DNA of 6,785 bases, from NCBI GenBank assembly GCA_003554535.1, contig PWGT01000022.1, forward strand, positions 1 to 6,785, written 5' to 3'. Below are positions 1-6,732 of this stretch, piece after piece (within the stretch, counting starts at the first letter, position 1; each line of letters starts with the position of its first letter). A model generated the notes under the pieces. That model saw only the letters and a program-made list of their open reading frames with translations. It was not told the origin of the DNA and did no database searches. The stretch comes from Syntrophomonadaceae bacterium (GTDB lineage Bacteria; Bacillota_D; Dethiobacteria; DTU022; PWGO01). The translations under genes and the position numbers were made by a program.

Positions 1-548
1 ACATAACCACAACCACGGCTACCAAAAGATTCTTTAATTAAAAGAATGACAAAATCAAACAGGAGGGCTGATCCACCTTATACAAGGCTAAGAAAGTGTC
101 TTGACAACGTTAGCCACCGTACACCTCCTAGAGCTAAAATACTCCAGTCACAATATTCTTTTCTATCAGTTAACCAAGTGGAACATTTATTCTTTTTTTC
201 TTTATTCCACATTAACTCTCAAAACTGTAGCTTATTTTGACATTTAGATTAAGGCTATCATGATGTGTAGTTAGAATTATAAATGAGGTGTGCTATGTTG
301 TAAAATAATAATTTATTATGCTATTAATCAGTACAATTTATACATCTAAGTTTTAATAAGATTATTTTTGGCAAACTAGTAGCTTTGTTAGTCTTTAGCC
401 TCCCACACAGTTTTACTTTGTTAAGATATTTCTTGTCTGCTAGCCCCCTTTTACCTCACACCTTTAGCTTGGGCATAAATTAATAAAGCCGATTATTTAT
501 GATAAACTAATCTTGTAAAAACAAAGCTATTTTTTAGGAGATCTGAAA
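1..548. other. AT-rich non-coding leader upstream of the corrinoid activator
   Basis: I see no gene I can support in this stretch. It contains several small inverted repeats: attcttt/aaagaat (29-35 with 41-47); ggctaa/ttagcc (86-91 with 110-115), with an inner tgt/aca pair; and a two-part stem, agttaa+gtggaa (168-173, 178-183) pairing with ttccac+ttaact (205-210, 212-217) around a pyrimidine-rich loop. None is followed by a convincing T-run that would make it a clear terminator. Positions 2-37 read HNHNHGYQKIL-stop on the plus strand, which could be the His-rich end of a gene entering from the left, but 11 codons cannot prove it. Downstream of 240 the sequence is very AT-rich, and I find no riboswitch consensus (no cobalamin, T-box or SAM core), although the next gene belongs to corrinoid metabolism. 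Confidence 0.6.
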
Positions 549-2123
549 ATGGATATTATTCTTAGTAAAAGCAAAAAGGTAAAAACGGAACTTAAGCCTC
601 TAGTAAAAAAGATTTATTTAGAGATTGAGCCACCTTGCTTAAATGATAACCAGGGGGACGTCGATCGGATAAAAAACAATATTATGAAACAGCTTCCACA
701 CTTAAAAGATGTCTACATCTCTCTACATCTTTTAAGATCTTTACCCTCCATTTGCCGGACAAGCAACTGGAAAGTAACTGTAACGTTACATGAACATGAA
801 AAATGTGCTTGTATGATTAACATAATACCAGGGCAAGATACCCACAACTACTGGGGACTAGCAGCAGATATAGGAACCACCTCAATTGTGCTTTATTTAA
901 TAGATTTGAAAAATGGAAATGTCATCGATTTTGAATCAGGTTATAATCAACAAACCGATTTTGGTGAAGATATTCTTTCCCGAATTCAATTTGCCGAGGA
1001 TATAGAAGGATTATCAGCACTACAAAGCAAGATAATTAATTCACTCAATATTATCATTAATTTATTATTAAACAAGAATAACTTAATATCAGAGGATATT
1101 CCTGTAATTTGTTTATCCGGCAACACAACTATGATTCACTTGTTTCTTGGTATAACTCCTTCCAATATAAGTCGTTCGCCCTATATCCCAGCAGTAAATG
1201 ATCCAGGCTTAATTAAAGCACAAGATGTGGAGCTTAACATCAATCCTTTCGGGGTAGTTTATTGTATTCCAAGCGTAGGAAGTTACGTGGGAGGTGATAT
1301 TGTTTCAGGTATTTTAGCTAGTGAACTTTATAAAAGCAAACAAATATCTGTACTAGTCGATATAGGTACAAACGGAGAAATAGTCTTAGGTAACTCAGAT
1401 TGGATGGTAGCCTGTGCTGGAGCAGCTGGACCCGCTCTGGAAGGAGGTGTTGTCGATTTTGGAATGAGGGCAGAAGAAGGGGCTATTTCAAACATAACAA
1501 TTATACCTAAAACAAAAGAAGTTAAGTTTAAAACTATAGGGGATACAAAACCTAAAGGGGTGTGTGGTTCTGGACTTATTGATTGTATCGCAGAATTGTT
1601 TTTAAACGGAATAATAGATAGATCTGGAAATTTTATAAAGGGGCATTCATTTTTTACTATTGTACCTGCTCATAAAACTTCACACGGCAAAGAGATTATT
1701 ATCACTCAAAACAATATTAAGAATTTAATTCGCACTAAAGGAGCAGTAAATGCTGCCCTTGAGGTGATTCTTGAAGGTGTGGGATGCAAATTAGAAGATA
1801 TTAGCAATTTCTATATTGCAGGTGCTTTTGGCCACTATGTTAATCCTGAATCAGCTATTATGATAGGTCTTTACCCCGATTTGAAAAGGGATAAATTTGT
1901 TCATCTTGGAAACAGCTCTATTGAAGGGGCTAGGCTTGCACTTTTATCAAGAGAGAAGCGTGACGAGATTAAAATTATTACCCGTAATATCACTTATATA
2001 GAACTTAACACCAACCAACAATTTATGAACAAATATACCTCCGGACTGTTCCTGCCTCATACTAATTTAGACGCATTCCCAACTGTAAAGCAAAAATTAG
2101 ATAGTAACAAAATTGCTGAGTAG
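549..2123 (+). CDS. ASKHA-domain corrinoid-protein reductive activator (RACE / DUF4445 type), lacking a ferredoxin domain
   Basis: This 524-residue protein matches the ATP-dependent activators that re-reduce the inactive Co(II) cofactor of corrinoid methyl-transfer proteins to Co(I). The visible evidence is a family-like linker at residues 18-40 (LVKKIYLEIEPP, then DVDRI), the first phosphate loop GLAADIGTTS (103-112), SGNTTMIHLFLG (190-201), SVGSYVGGDIVSG (242-254), the second phosphate loop LVDIGTNGEIVL (269-280), CAGAAGPALEGG (289-300), GVCGSGLID (337-345), the adenosine motif FYIAGAFGHYVNP (421-433), and the typical C-terminal ELNTNQQFMNKYTSGLFLPH (485-504). Most bacterial relatives exceed 600 residues because a 2Fe-2S ferredoxin domain precedes the linker. 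Here the protein begins at the linker, there is no CxxxxCxxC cluster at the N-terminus and no 4Fe-4S motif at the C-terminus. The start is supported by AGGAG at 536-540, eight bases before ATG, and an in-frame stop at 516-518 excludes an extension. It is probably cytoplasmic. Its corrinoid partner is not in this window. Composition is more AT-rich than the genes after 2500. The family is confident; the exact partner is unknown. Confidence 0.88.
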   Translation: MDIILSKSKKVKTELKPLVKKIYLEIEPPCLNDNQGDVDRIKNNIMKQLPHLKDVYISLHLLRSLPSICRTSNWKVTVTLHEHEKCACMINIIPGQDTHNYWGLAADIGTTSIVLYLIDLKNGNVIDFESGYNQQTDFGEDILSRIQFAEDIEGLSALQSKIINSLNIIINLLLNKNNLISEDIPVICLSGNTTMIHLFLGITPSNISRSPYIPAVNDPGLIKAQDVELNINPFGVVYCIPSVGSYVGGDIVSGILASELYKSKQISVLVDIGTNGEIVLGNSDWMVACAGAAGPALEGGVVDFGMRAEEGAISNITIIPKTKEVKFKTIGDTKPKGVCGSGLIDCIAELFLNGIIDRSGNFIKGHSFFTIVPAHKTSHGKEIIITQNNIKNLIRTKGAVNAALEVILEGVGCKLEDISNFYIAGAFGHYVNPESAIMIGLYPDLKRDKFVHLGNSSIEGARLALLSREKRDEIKIITRNITYIELNTNQQFMNKYTSGLFLPHTNLDAFPTVKQKLDSNKIAE

Positions 2124-2183
2124 TAAATACGATCTTTATTTATTGTACTGGTTACATCTTTAAATAACGATATATGGTGCTTT

Positions 2184-2430
2184 TTAGTTTCTTTTAATAG
2201 AATAGTGGTTAATACCTTTAAGTTCGTTAAAGAGTTCATCACCGGGAATAACCTTAACATTGCTTGAATTAATTTCATTTACCCTGTCTTCAGCTATCTT
2301 TACCCATTTTTTTATCTATGTCCTTTTGTAAGGGATGTATGCTTACAAGTATTTTTTCGACTAATTCAGTCTTTACATCTATTGATAAAGATTCAATCAT
2401 TGTAAGCAGATCATCGGCTTGAGAACCCAT
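2184..2430 (-). pseudogene. Frameshifted antitoxin of the TIGR02574 'addiction module protein' family
   Basis: On the minus strand an ATG at 2430-2428 follows GAGGGTG (2442-2436). It reads 46 codons (MGSQADDLLTMIESLSIDVK...) to a TGA at 2292-2290. Removing one A from the run of seven A (2313-2307) lets the frame continue through DKKWVKIAEDRVNEINSS and then NVKVIPGDELFNELK to a TAA at 2186-2184, giving 81 residues. The combined protein has the layout of the small antitoxins annotated 'addiction module protein': an N-terminal helix ending in ELVEKILVSI, a W...AE.R..EI segment and the hallmark IPGDELF..L tail. Such antitoxins usually precede a RelE/ParE-type toxin; here the strand runs straight into the antisense of the corrinoid activator, so no toxin is present. 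The single-base change could be a true mutation, a sequencing error in a homopolymer, or a site rescued by slippage at the A-run; a -1 ribosomal shift would not restore the frame. Family assignment is from memory of the motif pattern. Confidence 0.75.
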
Positions 2431-2506
2431 AAAATCACCCTCTTCCTAATATCTTTAGTATATTACTTTTTCATAATTATATCATAAACGTAGTGATATC
2501 GTGCCC

Positions 2507-2563
2507 GGGAGTTTCCTCCAGGACTTCGTCCTTCCAGAAACTCCCTCCAGGGGTACGACCCCT
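2507..2563. repeat. Two adjacent GC-rich hairpins sharing a CCTCCAGG repeat
   Basis: The first hairpin has an outer 9-bp perfect stem (gggagtttc at 2507-2515 with gaaactccc at 2537-2545) and an inner 5-bp stem (aggac 2520-2524 with gtcct 2528-2532) around a TTC loop. The second has a perfect 6-bp stem (aggggt 2549-2554 with acccct 2558-2563) and an ACG loop. CCTCCAGG occurs at 2515-2522 and again at 2544-2551, each leading into a hairpin. The pair begins one base past the stop codon of the minus-strand SH3b gene, so it may end or stabilise that transcript. No T-run follows on the minus strand, so it is not a standard intrinsic terminator. Its GC content stands out against the AT-rich flank to the left, and a dispersed palindromic repeat is an alternative. 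Confidence 0.6.
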
Positions 2564-2564
2564 A

Positions 2565-3527
2565 TCATGAATCGTCTTCCACCAGCTTCACGAAATCACC
2601 GTGCACCCAGCCTTCTTTTTGCTCAGGAGTTACAACCTCCAGCCACTCGCCTTCTGTGCCGGCAACCTCTAAAACCGTGCCGGAGCTGAGAACATCAATG
2701 ATCAGGTAGGTTATTTCCGGACCTGCTCTTAAGTTTAAATTATCGGGGCCGGTATCGACAACAACCCGGTCCCCTGGTCCCGGACCCGCTGGTTCTTCAT
2801 CCAAAGTTTCAGGGCTTTTAAGAATAGAAGCAACCCAGTTAAGGTCGCCTGGATAAACAATCGTTTCCCGGGCACCTGTCTCTTCATTTTCCAGTTCTAT
2901 CTTTACTTCCCGGACTTCGTCACCTGCGGCGTCCAGGTAGTGGTAATAAACAGCAGTTACAAACAGTTCCGATGCAGCTATTAAGGCCTCACCGGGCATC
3001 TCTTCACCGGCTGATATCAGCAGGTAAAACTCTGTAAAGTTATCGTCATAGCTGACATCAACGAGGTAGGGATAGCGCCTGTACTCTTCCAGGCCAGACA
3101 ACTTTTCCTCCAGGTTAGTTTTCGCCTCTTCATGCAAACTCTCTTTTACTGCAGGGGACATGTTGTAAACCAGCATATCATCTTCAATCGGTACAATTTC
3201 ATTTACACCCTGTTCTTCTATAGCCCGGGTTGCTATCTCGTCAACATCCTGCCCGGCAAAAAGCGCCGCCGGCATGATTACTTGTATTTCCTCTTCTTCC
3301 GGAGATATGACCGCCATTAAATCCTGGAAAAACCAGAGTTCGCTGCGGCTGGCAACATAAAGGAACGCACCTGCAGCAGCTATTATGAGCACTAGTACCG
3401 TAAGGGGAAGCAACCACCTTTTCTTCCCTTCTCCTTCTTCCCTGTAGCTGCGCCTATCATTGTACCGGTCCATATTTTCTTCGGTCCTTTCATCGTTTTC
3501 AAACTGGGGATCATTTGATCTATCCAT
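2565..3527 (-). CDS. Single-pass membrane protein with extracellular SH3b domain
   Basis: This 320-residue protein has a highly charged cytoplasmic N-terminus (1-36), one transmembrane segment (about 37-58: RWLLPLTVLVLIIAAAGAFL) and an acidic extracellular part. Residues about 80-230 resemble a domain I associate with uncharacterised secreted or lipoproteins of Bacillota, with the pattern YPYLVDVSYDDNFTEF (153-168) and a later ENEETGA...VYPGDL (213-229). A Pro/Gly/Glu linker (239-252) leads to a C-terminal bacterial SH3 domain (about 253-317), recognised by DNLNLRAGP, the SSGTVLEV turn, GEWLEV and EGWVHGDFVKL. SH3b domains commonly bind cell-wall peptides, so a wall-associated role is likely, but no enzyme domain is present. 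No lipobox cysteine is seen; the anchor is the transmembrane helix. The start is supported by AGGGGGTGA (3542-3534), six bases before ATG. It is transcribed away from the chemoreceptor gene and appears monocistronic. Confidence 0.85.
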   Translation of the reverse strand: MDRSNDPQFENDERTEENMDRYNDRRSYREEGEGKKRWLLPLTVLVLIIAAAGAFLYVASRSELWFFQDLMAVISPEEEEIQVIMPAALFAGQDVDEIATRAIEEQGVNEIVPIEDDMLVYNMSPAVKESLHEEAKTNLEEKLSGLEEYRRYPYLVDVSYDDNFTEFYLLISAGEEMPGEALIAASELFVTAVYYHYLDAAGDEVREVKIELENEETGARETIVYPGDLNWVASILKSPETLDEEPAGPGPGDRVVVDTGPDNLNLRAGPEITYLIIDVLSSGTVLEVAGTEGEWLEVVTPEQKEGWVHGDFVKLVEDDS

Positions 3528-3549
3528 TCTGCTTCACCCCCTCAGGGCT

Positions 3550-3578
3550 ATTATAAATAAAATTTGCAATTATGACCA
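3550..3578 (-). promoter_or_regulatory. Probable sigma-A promoter of the SH3b gene
   Basis: On the minus strand, a perfect TATAAT (3555-3550) lies 17 bases after TGGTCA (3578-3573), which matches four of six positions of TTGACA. Predicted initiation falls near 3543, just before the ribosome binding site, giving a very short leader of roughly 16 bases. The call rests on consensus matching only. Confidence 0.5.
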
Positions 3579-3635
3579 TATAGATTATGCGTCAGGAGCG
3601 CAATTTCTTTACATAGCGATAATCATCACATAAAA

Positions 3636-3690
3636 AATGGGGAGTTTTTTTATGAAAAATGGGGAACAGTATCACTTCTAATGGGGAGTT
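3636..3690. repeat. Three AATGGGGA motifs at an exact 22-base period
   Basis: AATGGGGA begins at 3636, 3658 and 3680, so the copies are exactly 22 bases apart, about two turns of the helix. The first and third copies extend to AATGGGGAGTTT; the middle one reads AATGGGGAACAG. The intervening bases differ, so only the head of each unit is conserved. Sites on the same face of the helix could be an operator for a regulator of either flanking gene. The motif also resembles the AATGGGGACGG arm of the hairpin after cheW, so a decayed mobile repeat is an alternative. Confidence 0.55.
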
Positions 3691-3754
3691 TACCCATATT
3701 AAAAACGCATAAGAATATATATACTTTTAGCCAACCTGTAAACTGTGACGTTTA

Positions 3755-3784
3755 ATATTAAAACCTTGAAAAGGTTTTTAATAT
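3755..3784. other. AT-rich hairpin upstream of the chemoreceptor gene
   Basis: atattaaaacctt (3755-3767) pairs with aaggtttttaatat (3771-3784) with one bulged base and a GAA loop. The stem is long but mostly A-T. No plus-strand gene lies directly upstream to be terminated by it, so it is either in the receptor mRNA leader or a palindromic protein-binding site. Function cannot be told from sequence. Confidence 0.5.
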
Positions 3785-3910
3785 AAGTTTTCATTTCACC
3801 TCTTGGTATCTTGGTAGTTATTAAACAGATTTAATGTTTGGATATGCGGCATTACCTCAAAAGGCAAATATTTATCAGGCAAAGCAAACGGGCAGCATAA
3901 AAAGCTTATA

Positions 3911-3920
3911 AAAAAGGAGG
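3911..3920 (+). promoter_or_regulatory. Ribosome binding site that fixes the TTG start of the chemoreceptor gene
   Basis: AAAAAGGAGG ends eight bases before the TTG at 3929. The nearest in-frame ATG (3947) would be 26 bases away from this site and would cut off the first six residues (MSLKVK), including the positive charges ahead of the first membrane helix. TTG is therefore the better start. Confidence 0.8.
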
Positions 3921-3928
3921 CAATAAAG

Positions 3929-5983
3929 TTGAGTTTAAAAGTAAAAATGATCGCCCTGTTTTTGTTGGTTGGTATTGTTCCCCTGGCTGCTATAGCAGTA
4001 ATCAGTTATATTATGGCCAGTCAAAACATTGAAGATGAAATTTATGCATCTATCGAAATGTTTGCCGATATAACTGAAGATCAATTCAATGACTATTTTG
4101 AAGGGCGGGCCAGTGACGGAAGGGTACTTGCCACATCCAGAGATGTCTACCAAAGCCTAAACATCCTTCAAGCAACACAGGAAGATCACACCTCGGCGAA
4201 GCAAGAAGCTTCAGAGGATGAAGCCGATGATGAAGAAACGGACGCAGATGAAAATGGCCAGGAACAGGAAGAACAAACTTCAATTGAGGGTGCAGGCGGA
4301 GACTTAAACCACCCGGCCTGGCAGGAAAGAGCAGCTATTCTTGACGATCTGATGACTGCTGCCGCCAGGGAGTACGGATTTGCCCAGCTATTTATCACCG
4401 ATACTGCCGGCAGGATCGTCTATGATTCCCTTGGCGATATAGTTGGAGCTGATGTCTCCGGACGCGACTATATCCAAGGTTCGCTTGCCGGAAACGCTAC
4501 CTGGTCGGAGCTGTTTTATTCCGATATTATCGATCAAAATGCCATGGTTATCTCCACTCCCGTTTACAGCGAGGGCGAAAGGGGTTCGCTGGTAGGTACT
4601 TTTAACATTATTTTTAACAACCAGGCTATTAACCATATAGTTCATGCCGGCTTAGAAAACCTGGGTGAAAGTGCTGACTCTTACCTGGTTGATGCCAACG
4701 GCCTGTTACTTTCCAATACCATGCTCGGTGAATACGCTTCCGGCGCGGTGCTCGAGGAAAGCATCAGCACCGATGGTGTTGAATTATTATCAAGCCCAAT
4801 CAGGGAAGGCAATATGGATTTTGAATACCAGGATGAGTTTCCTGATTACCTGGGTAACATGGTTTTAAGCGCCGGGGAAGTGGTCATGATGGGAGGTCAA
4901 CCGGTAGGCTTGATCGTGGAAATCGATTCCGCTGAAGCTTTCGCCGGTGTGGATGCATTGCGTAATATTATGCTTATAATCGGCGTGGTAGCAGCAGGCA
5001 TAGTGGCGTTTACCGGTTTCTTTGTAGCCAGTGGTGTGGCCAAACCAGTCCAGGAAGTAGCTGCTATAGCCGGCAAGATAGCCGAAGGTGACTTTACCGT
5101 AGAATCGAAAATAAAACGCAAGGACGAAATTGGTCAGCTTTCGCAAGCATTTAACCGCATGAGTGAGAATTTGCGCACTTTGATTGGACAGGCTGTAGAC
5201 GTCTCTTCAGGAGTTAACAGCGGCAGTGAATCTGTCTCTTCAGCTTCAGAGGAAATGAGCTCTTCTTTAGAAGAGGTCTCGGCTTCAACCAACGAATTTG
5301 CCAGCAATGCCCAAAACTTGAGCACCAATTCGCAGTCTATGGCCGAAGCCAACTCCAAGATCCTTGAACAGGCCGAAGAAGGCAACCAGGCCATTGAAGA
5401 AGCAGTTAACCAGATGCAGGTTATCAATAACCGGGTCAGTGAACTGCAGGATGTAATTCAAGAAGTTGACCAGCGCTCCAATGATATCGGCAAAATTTTA
5501 AGCGTAATCACCGATATCGCCGATCAAACCAACTTGCTTGCTTTAAACGCTGCCATCGAAGCAGCCCGGGCAGGTGAGCAGGGCCGGGGCTTTGCCGTCG
5601 TCGCCGAAGAAGTGCGAAAACTGGCCGAGCAGTCTGCAGAAGCAGCCCAGGAAATCGGAAACCTGATCACCTCCACCCAGGAAGAAAGCAAAAAAGCCCT
5701 TGATAGCATGACGGAAGGTGTGAAAGATGTGGAGTCTGGGACAGAGGTAGTTTCCAGGACAGGAGCAACTTTCTCTGAAATTTTAGATGCTGTAAAAGGC
5801 ATCTCCAAGCAGGTGGAAGAAACAGCTTCAGCAGCCCAGGAATTAAGCGCCGGTTCTGAAGAGATGGCCGCTTCCATCGAGGAACAATCCTCAACCATGG
5901 AAGAGATGGCAGCAACAGCAGAAGAGCTCAGGGCTTCGGCCGAGAAACTGTCCCAGGAACTGAATAAATTCAAATATCAGTAA
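3929..5983 (+). CDS. Methyl-accepting chemotaxis protein with double-Cache sensor
   Basis: This complete 684-residue transmembrane receptor senses an external ligand and controls the CheA kinase through CheW. Order of parts: first membrane helix (about 7-30); extracellular sensor (31-343), apparently a double Cache domain, with a membrane-distal PAS-like fold around [13 protein letters not shown] and [15 protein letters not shown] (155-189) and a second around [15 protein letters not shown] (251-265); second membrane helix (about 345-367); HAMP (about 368-420, with KPVQEV and [13 protein letters not shown]); and a long coiled-coil signalling domain. The hairpin tip is the highly conserved [20 protein letters not shown] followed by [12 protein letters not shown] (538-569). 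Glu/Gln-rich pairs in the flanking helices (for example [26 protein letters not shown]) are plausible methylation sites. No C-terminal CheR/CheB-docking pentapeptide is seen; the protein ends NKFKYQ. An acidic low-complexity insert (about 84-117) lies in the sensor. The gene starts at TTG and is followed by cheW. The ligand cannot be predicted. Confidence 0.95.
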   Translation: MSLKVKMIALFLLVGIVPLAAIAVISYIMASQNIEDEIYASIEMFADITEDQFNDYFEGRASDGRVLATSRDVYQSLNILQATQEDHTSAKQEASEDEADDEETDADENGQEQEEQTSIEGAGGDLNHPAWQERAAILDDLMTAAAREYGFAQLFITDTAGRIVYDSLGDIVGADVSGRDYIQGSLAGNATWSELFYSDIIDQNAMVISTPVYSEGERGSLVGTFNIIFNNQAINHIVHAGLENLGESADSYLVDANGLLLSNTMLGEYASGAVLEESISTDGVELLSSPIREGNMDFEYQDEFPDYLGNMVLSAGEVVMMGGQPVGLIVEIDSAEAFAGVDALRNIMLIIGVVAAGIVAFTGFFVASGVAKPVQEVAAIAGKIAEGDFTVESKIKRKDEIGQLSQAFNRMSENLRTLIGQAVDVSSGVNSGSESVSSASEEMSSSLEEVSASTNEFASNAQNLSTNSQSMAEANSKILEQAEEGNQAIEEAVNQMQVINNRVSELQDVIQEVDQRSNDIGKILSVITDIADQTNLLALNAAIEAARAGEQGRGFAVVAEEVRKLAEQSAEAAQEIGNLITSTQEESKKALDSMTEGVKDVESGTEVVSRTGATFSEILDAVKGISKQVEETASAAQELSAGSEEMAASIEEQSSTMEEMAATAEELRASAEKLSQELNKFKYQ

Positions 5984-6046
5984 ACCTTAAGATTGAGTGG
6001 TTTTACAAGAACTATATTAAAAAAGCAGGTTATTTGCTTTCACATA

Positions 6047-6055
6047 AAAGGAGGT
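6047..6055 (+). promoter_or_regulatory. Ribosome binding site that fixes the cheW start
   Basis: AAAGGAGGT lies nine bases before the ATG at 6065. The open frame extends upstream to a TTG at 5993, but that codon has no good binding site, and the extra 24 residues are not part of the CheW fold. The ATG at 6065 is therefore the start. Confidence 0.85.
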
Positions 6056-6064
6056 CTTGGTTAC

Positions 6065-6562
6065 ATGGCGGAAATCGCAAATGAAGGAGAAACTCAACTG
6101 GTGGTCTTTATGTTAAACGATGAAGAGTTTTCCTGTGAAATTAAGAACGTAGCCGAAGTGCTTAAAATGGCAAAAGTAACGCCTCTACCCAGTTCTATTG
6201 AGTTTGTTGAAGGGGTCATCAACCTGAGGGGAGAGGTGATTCCGGTAATAGATTTGCGGAAACGATTCAATATGGCAGAGATAGAGCGAACATCAGATAA
6301 CAGAATCATAATAGTGGAAGACCAGGAGCGCATGTTTGGCCTCATTGTCGATTCCGTTACCGAAGTAGCCCGGTTACCAAATACCCAGATCCAGGAAGCG
6401 CCAAACCAGGTGGCAGGAGGTCACACCGAACTAATAACAAGCGTTGGGAAAATAGACAACCGGATGCTCATCATTCTTGATATCGAACGGGTATTAAGAC
6501 TGGATGAGCAAAAAGCCTTGGATAATATCTCAAAACCCGGCCGCGAAGCTATGACCGGGTAG
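6065..6562 (+). CDS. cheW: Chemotaxis coupling protein CheW
   Basis: This 165-residue cytoplasmic adaptor links chemoreceptors to the histidine kinase CheA in the signalling array. Its length is normal for a single-domain CheW. The fold is visible as alternating strands: QLVVFMLNDEEFSCEI (11-26), then VAEVLKMAKVTPLPSS (29-44), the family hallmark VEGVINLRGEVIPVIDLRKR (48-67), RIIIVEDQERMFGLIVDSVTEV (80-101), and the last strand MLIILDIERVL (134-144). It begins 81 bases after the receptor stop with no terminator between, so the two are probably cotranscribed and this CheW may serve the adjacent receptor. There is no receiver or kinase domain attached, which excludes CheV and CheA. No other chemotaxis gene is present in the window. 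Confidence 0.95.
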   Translation: MAEIANEGETQLVVFMLNDEEFSCEIKNVAEVLKMAKVTPLPSSIEFVEGVINLRGEVIPVIDLRKRFNMAEIERTSDNRIIIVEDQERMFGLIVDSVTEVARLPNTQIQEAPNQVAGGHTELITSVGKIDNRMLIILDIERVLRLDEQKALDNISKPGREAMTG

Positions 6563-6595
6563 AAGTCACCAGCAAAAGGTATGCATGATGAAACC

Positions 6596-6646
6596 ATGAA
6601 TAATGGGGACGGTTCTAATTATTACAAACCGCCCCCATTATTTCAT
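6596..6646. repeat. REP-like hairpin with GGGGACGG core after cheW
   Basis: The left arm atgaataatggggacggtt (6596-6614) pairs with the right arm aaccgcccccattatttcat (6627-6646), with one bulge and one mismatch, around a 12-base loop. The AATGGGGACGGTTCT sequence is of a type I associate with dispersed palindromes near REP-associated (IS200-like) transposases in Clostridia; that link is from memory. A T-run (6656-6660) lies about ten bases beyond the stem, too far for a textbook terminator, although the structure could still stop or stabilise the receptor-cheW transcript. Confidence 0.6.
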
Positions 6647-6650
6647 ACGG

Positions 6651-6680
6651 TCGACTTTTTATTTCCTCTTATGATAAGAT
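6651..6680 (+). promoter_or_regulatory. Weak candidate promoter of the family 4 glycosidase gene
   Basis: TCGACT (6651-6656) and TAAGAT (6675-6680) each match four of six consensus bases of a sigma-A promoter, with an 18-base spacer. It lies between the hairpin and the glycosidase start, where a promoter would be expected, but the match is modest and neighbouring AT-rich hexamers could serve instead. Confidence 0.3.
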
Positions 6681-6732
6681 AATTGCAAGTTATAAGGGTC
6701 AGCAAAAAACTTTCATGCAGGAGTTTAGGCCA

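Larger units (their letters stand above)
3528..3928. other. Divergent intergenic region between the SH3b gene and the chemoreceptor gene
   Basis: This stretch of 401 bases holds no supportable gene. From left to right it contains the ribosome binding site and a likely promoter for the minus-strand SH3b gene, three 22-base-spaced AATGGGGA motifs (3636-3690), an AT-rich hairpin (3755-3784), and the ribosome binding site of the chemoreceptor gene (3911-3920). I could not find a convincing sigma-A or motility-sigma promoter for the receptor gene, although one must lie in or upstream of this region. Confidence 0.6.

Noticed and set aside
2..37. Possible C-terminal tail HNHNHGYQKIL of a gene entering from the left
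   Set aside because: Eleven codons are too few; a second frame is open over the same bases.
80..214. 44-codon minus-strand frame starting MWNKEKK
   Set aside because: Trp-rich and unlike any family I recognise, only a weak GAGAG upstream, and it spans two inverted repeats; most likely chance.
46..240. 64-codon plus-strand open frame
   Set aside because: No ribosome binding site in place, odd composition, overlaps inverted repeats, and the protein resembles nothing I know.
469..497. Sigma-A promoter for the corrinoid activator (TTGGGC, 17 bases, ATTATT)
   Set aside because: Both hexamers are poor and the region is so AT-rich that such matches are expected by chance.
241..548. Cobalamin riboswitch upstream of the corrinoid activator
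   Set aside because: Expected from gene function, but no B12-box or conserved core is visible.
2057..2278. 73-codon minus-strand open frame
   Set aside because: It overlaps the end of the corrinoid activator and lies in the wrong frame relative to the recognisable antitoxin remnant.
3822..3845. Motility-sigma (SigD-like) promoter, TAAA followed by GGATAT
   Set aside because: Spacing is too short and only the last five of eight -10 bases match.
5524..5973. 149-codon minus-strand open frame opposite the receptor signalling domain
   Set aside because: Ser/Ala-rich antisense shadow of the coiled-coil repeat region; no start signal.
5993..6064. Upstream TTG extension of cheW
   Set aside because: The 24 extra residues fall outside the CheW fold and the strong ribosome binding site serves the ATG at 6065.
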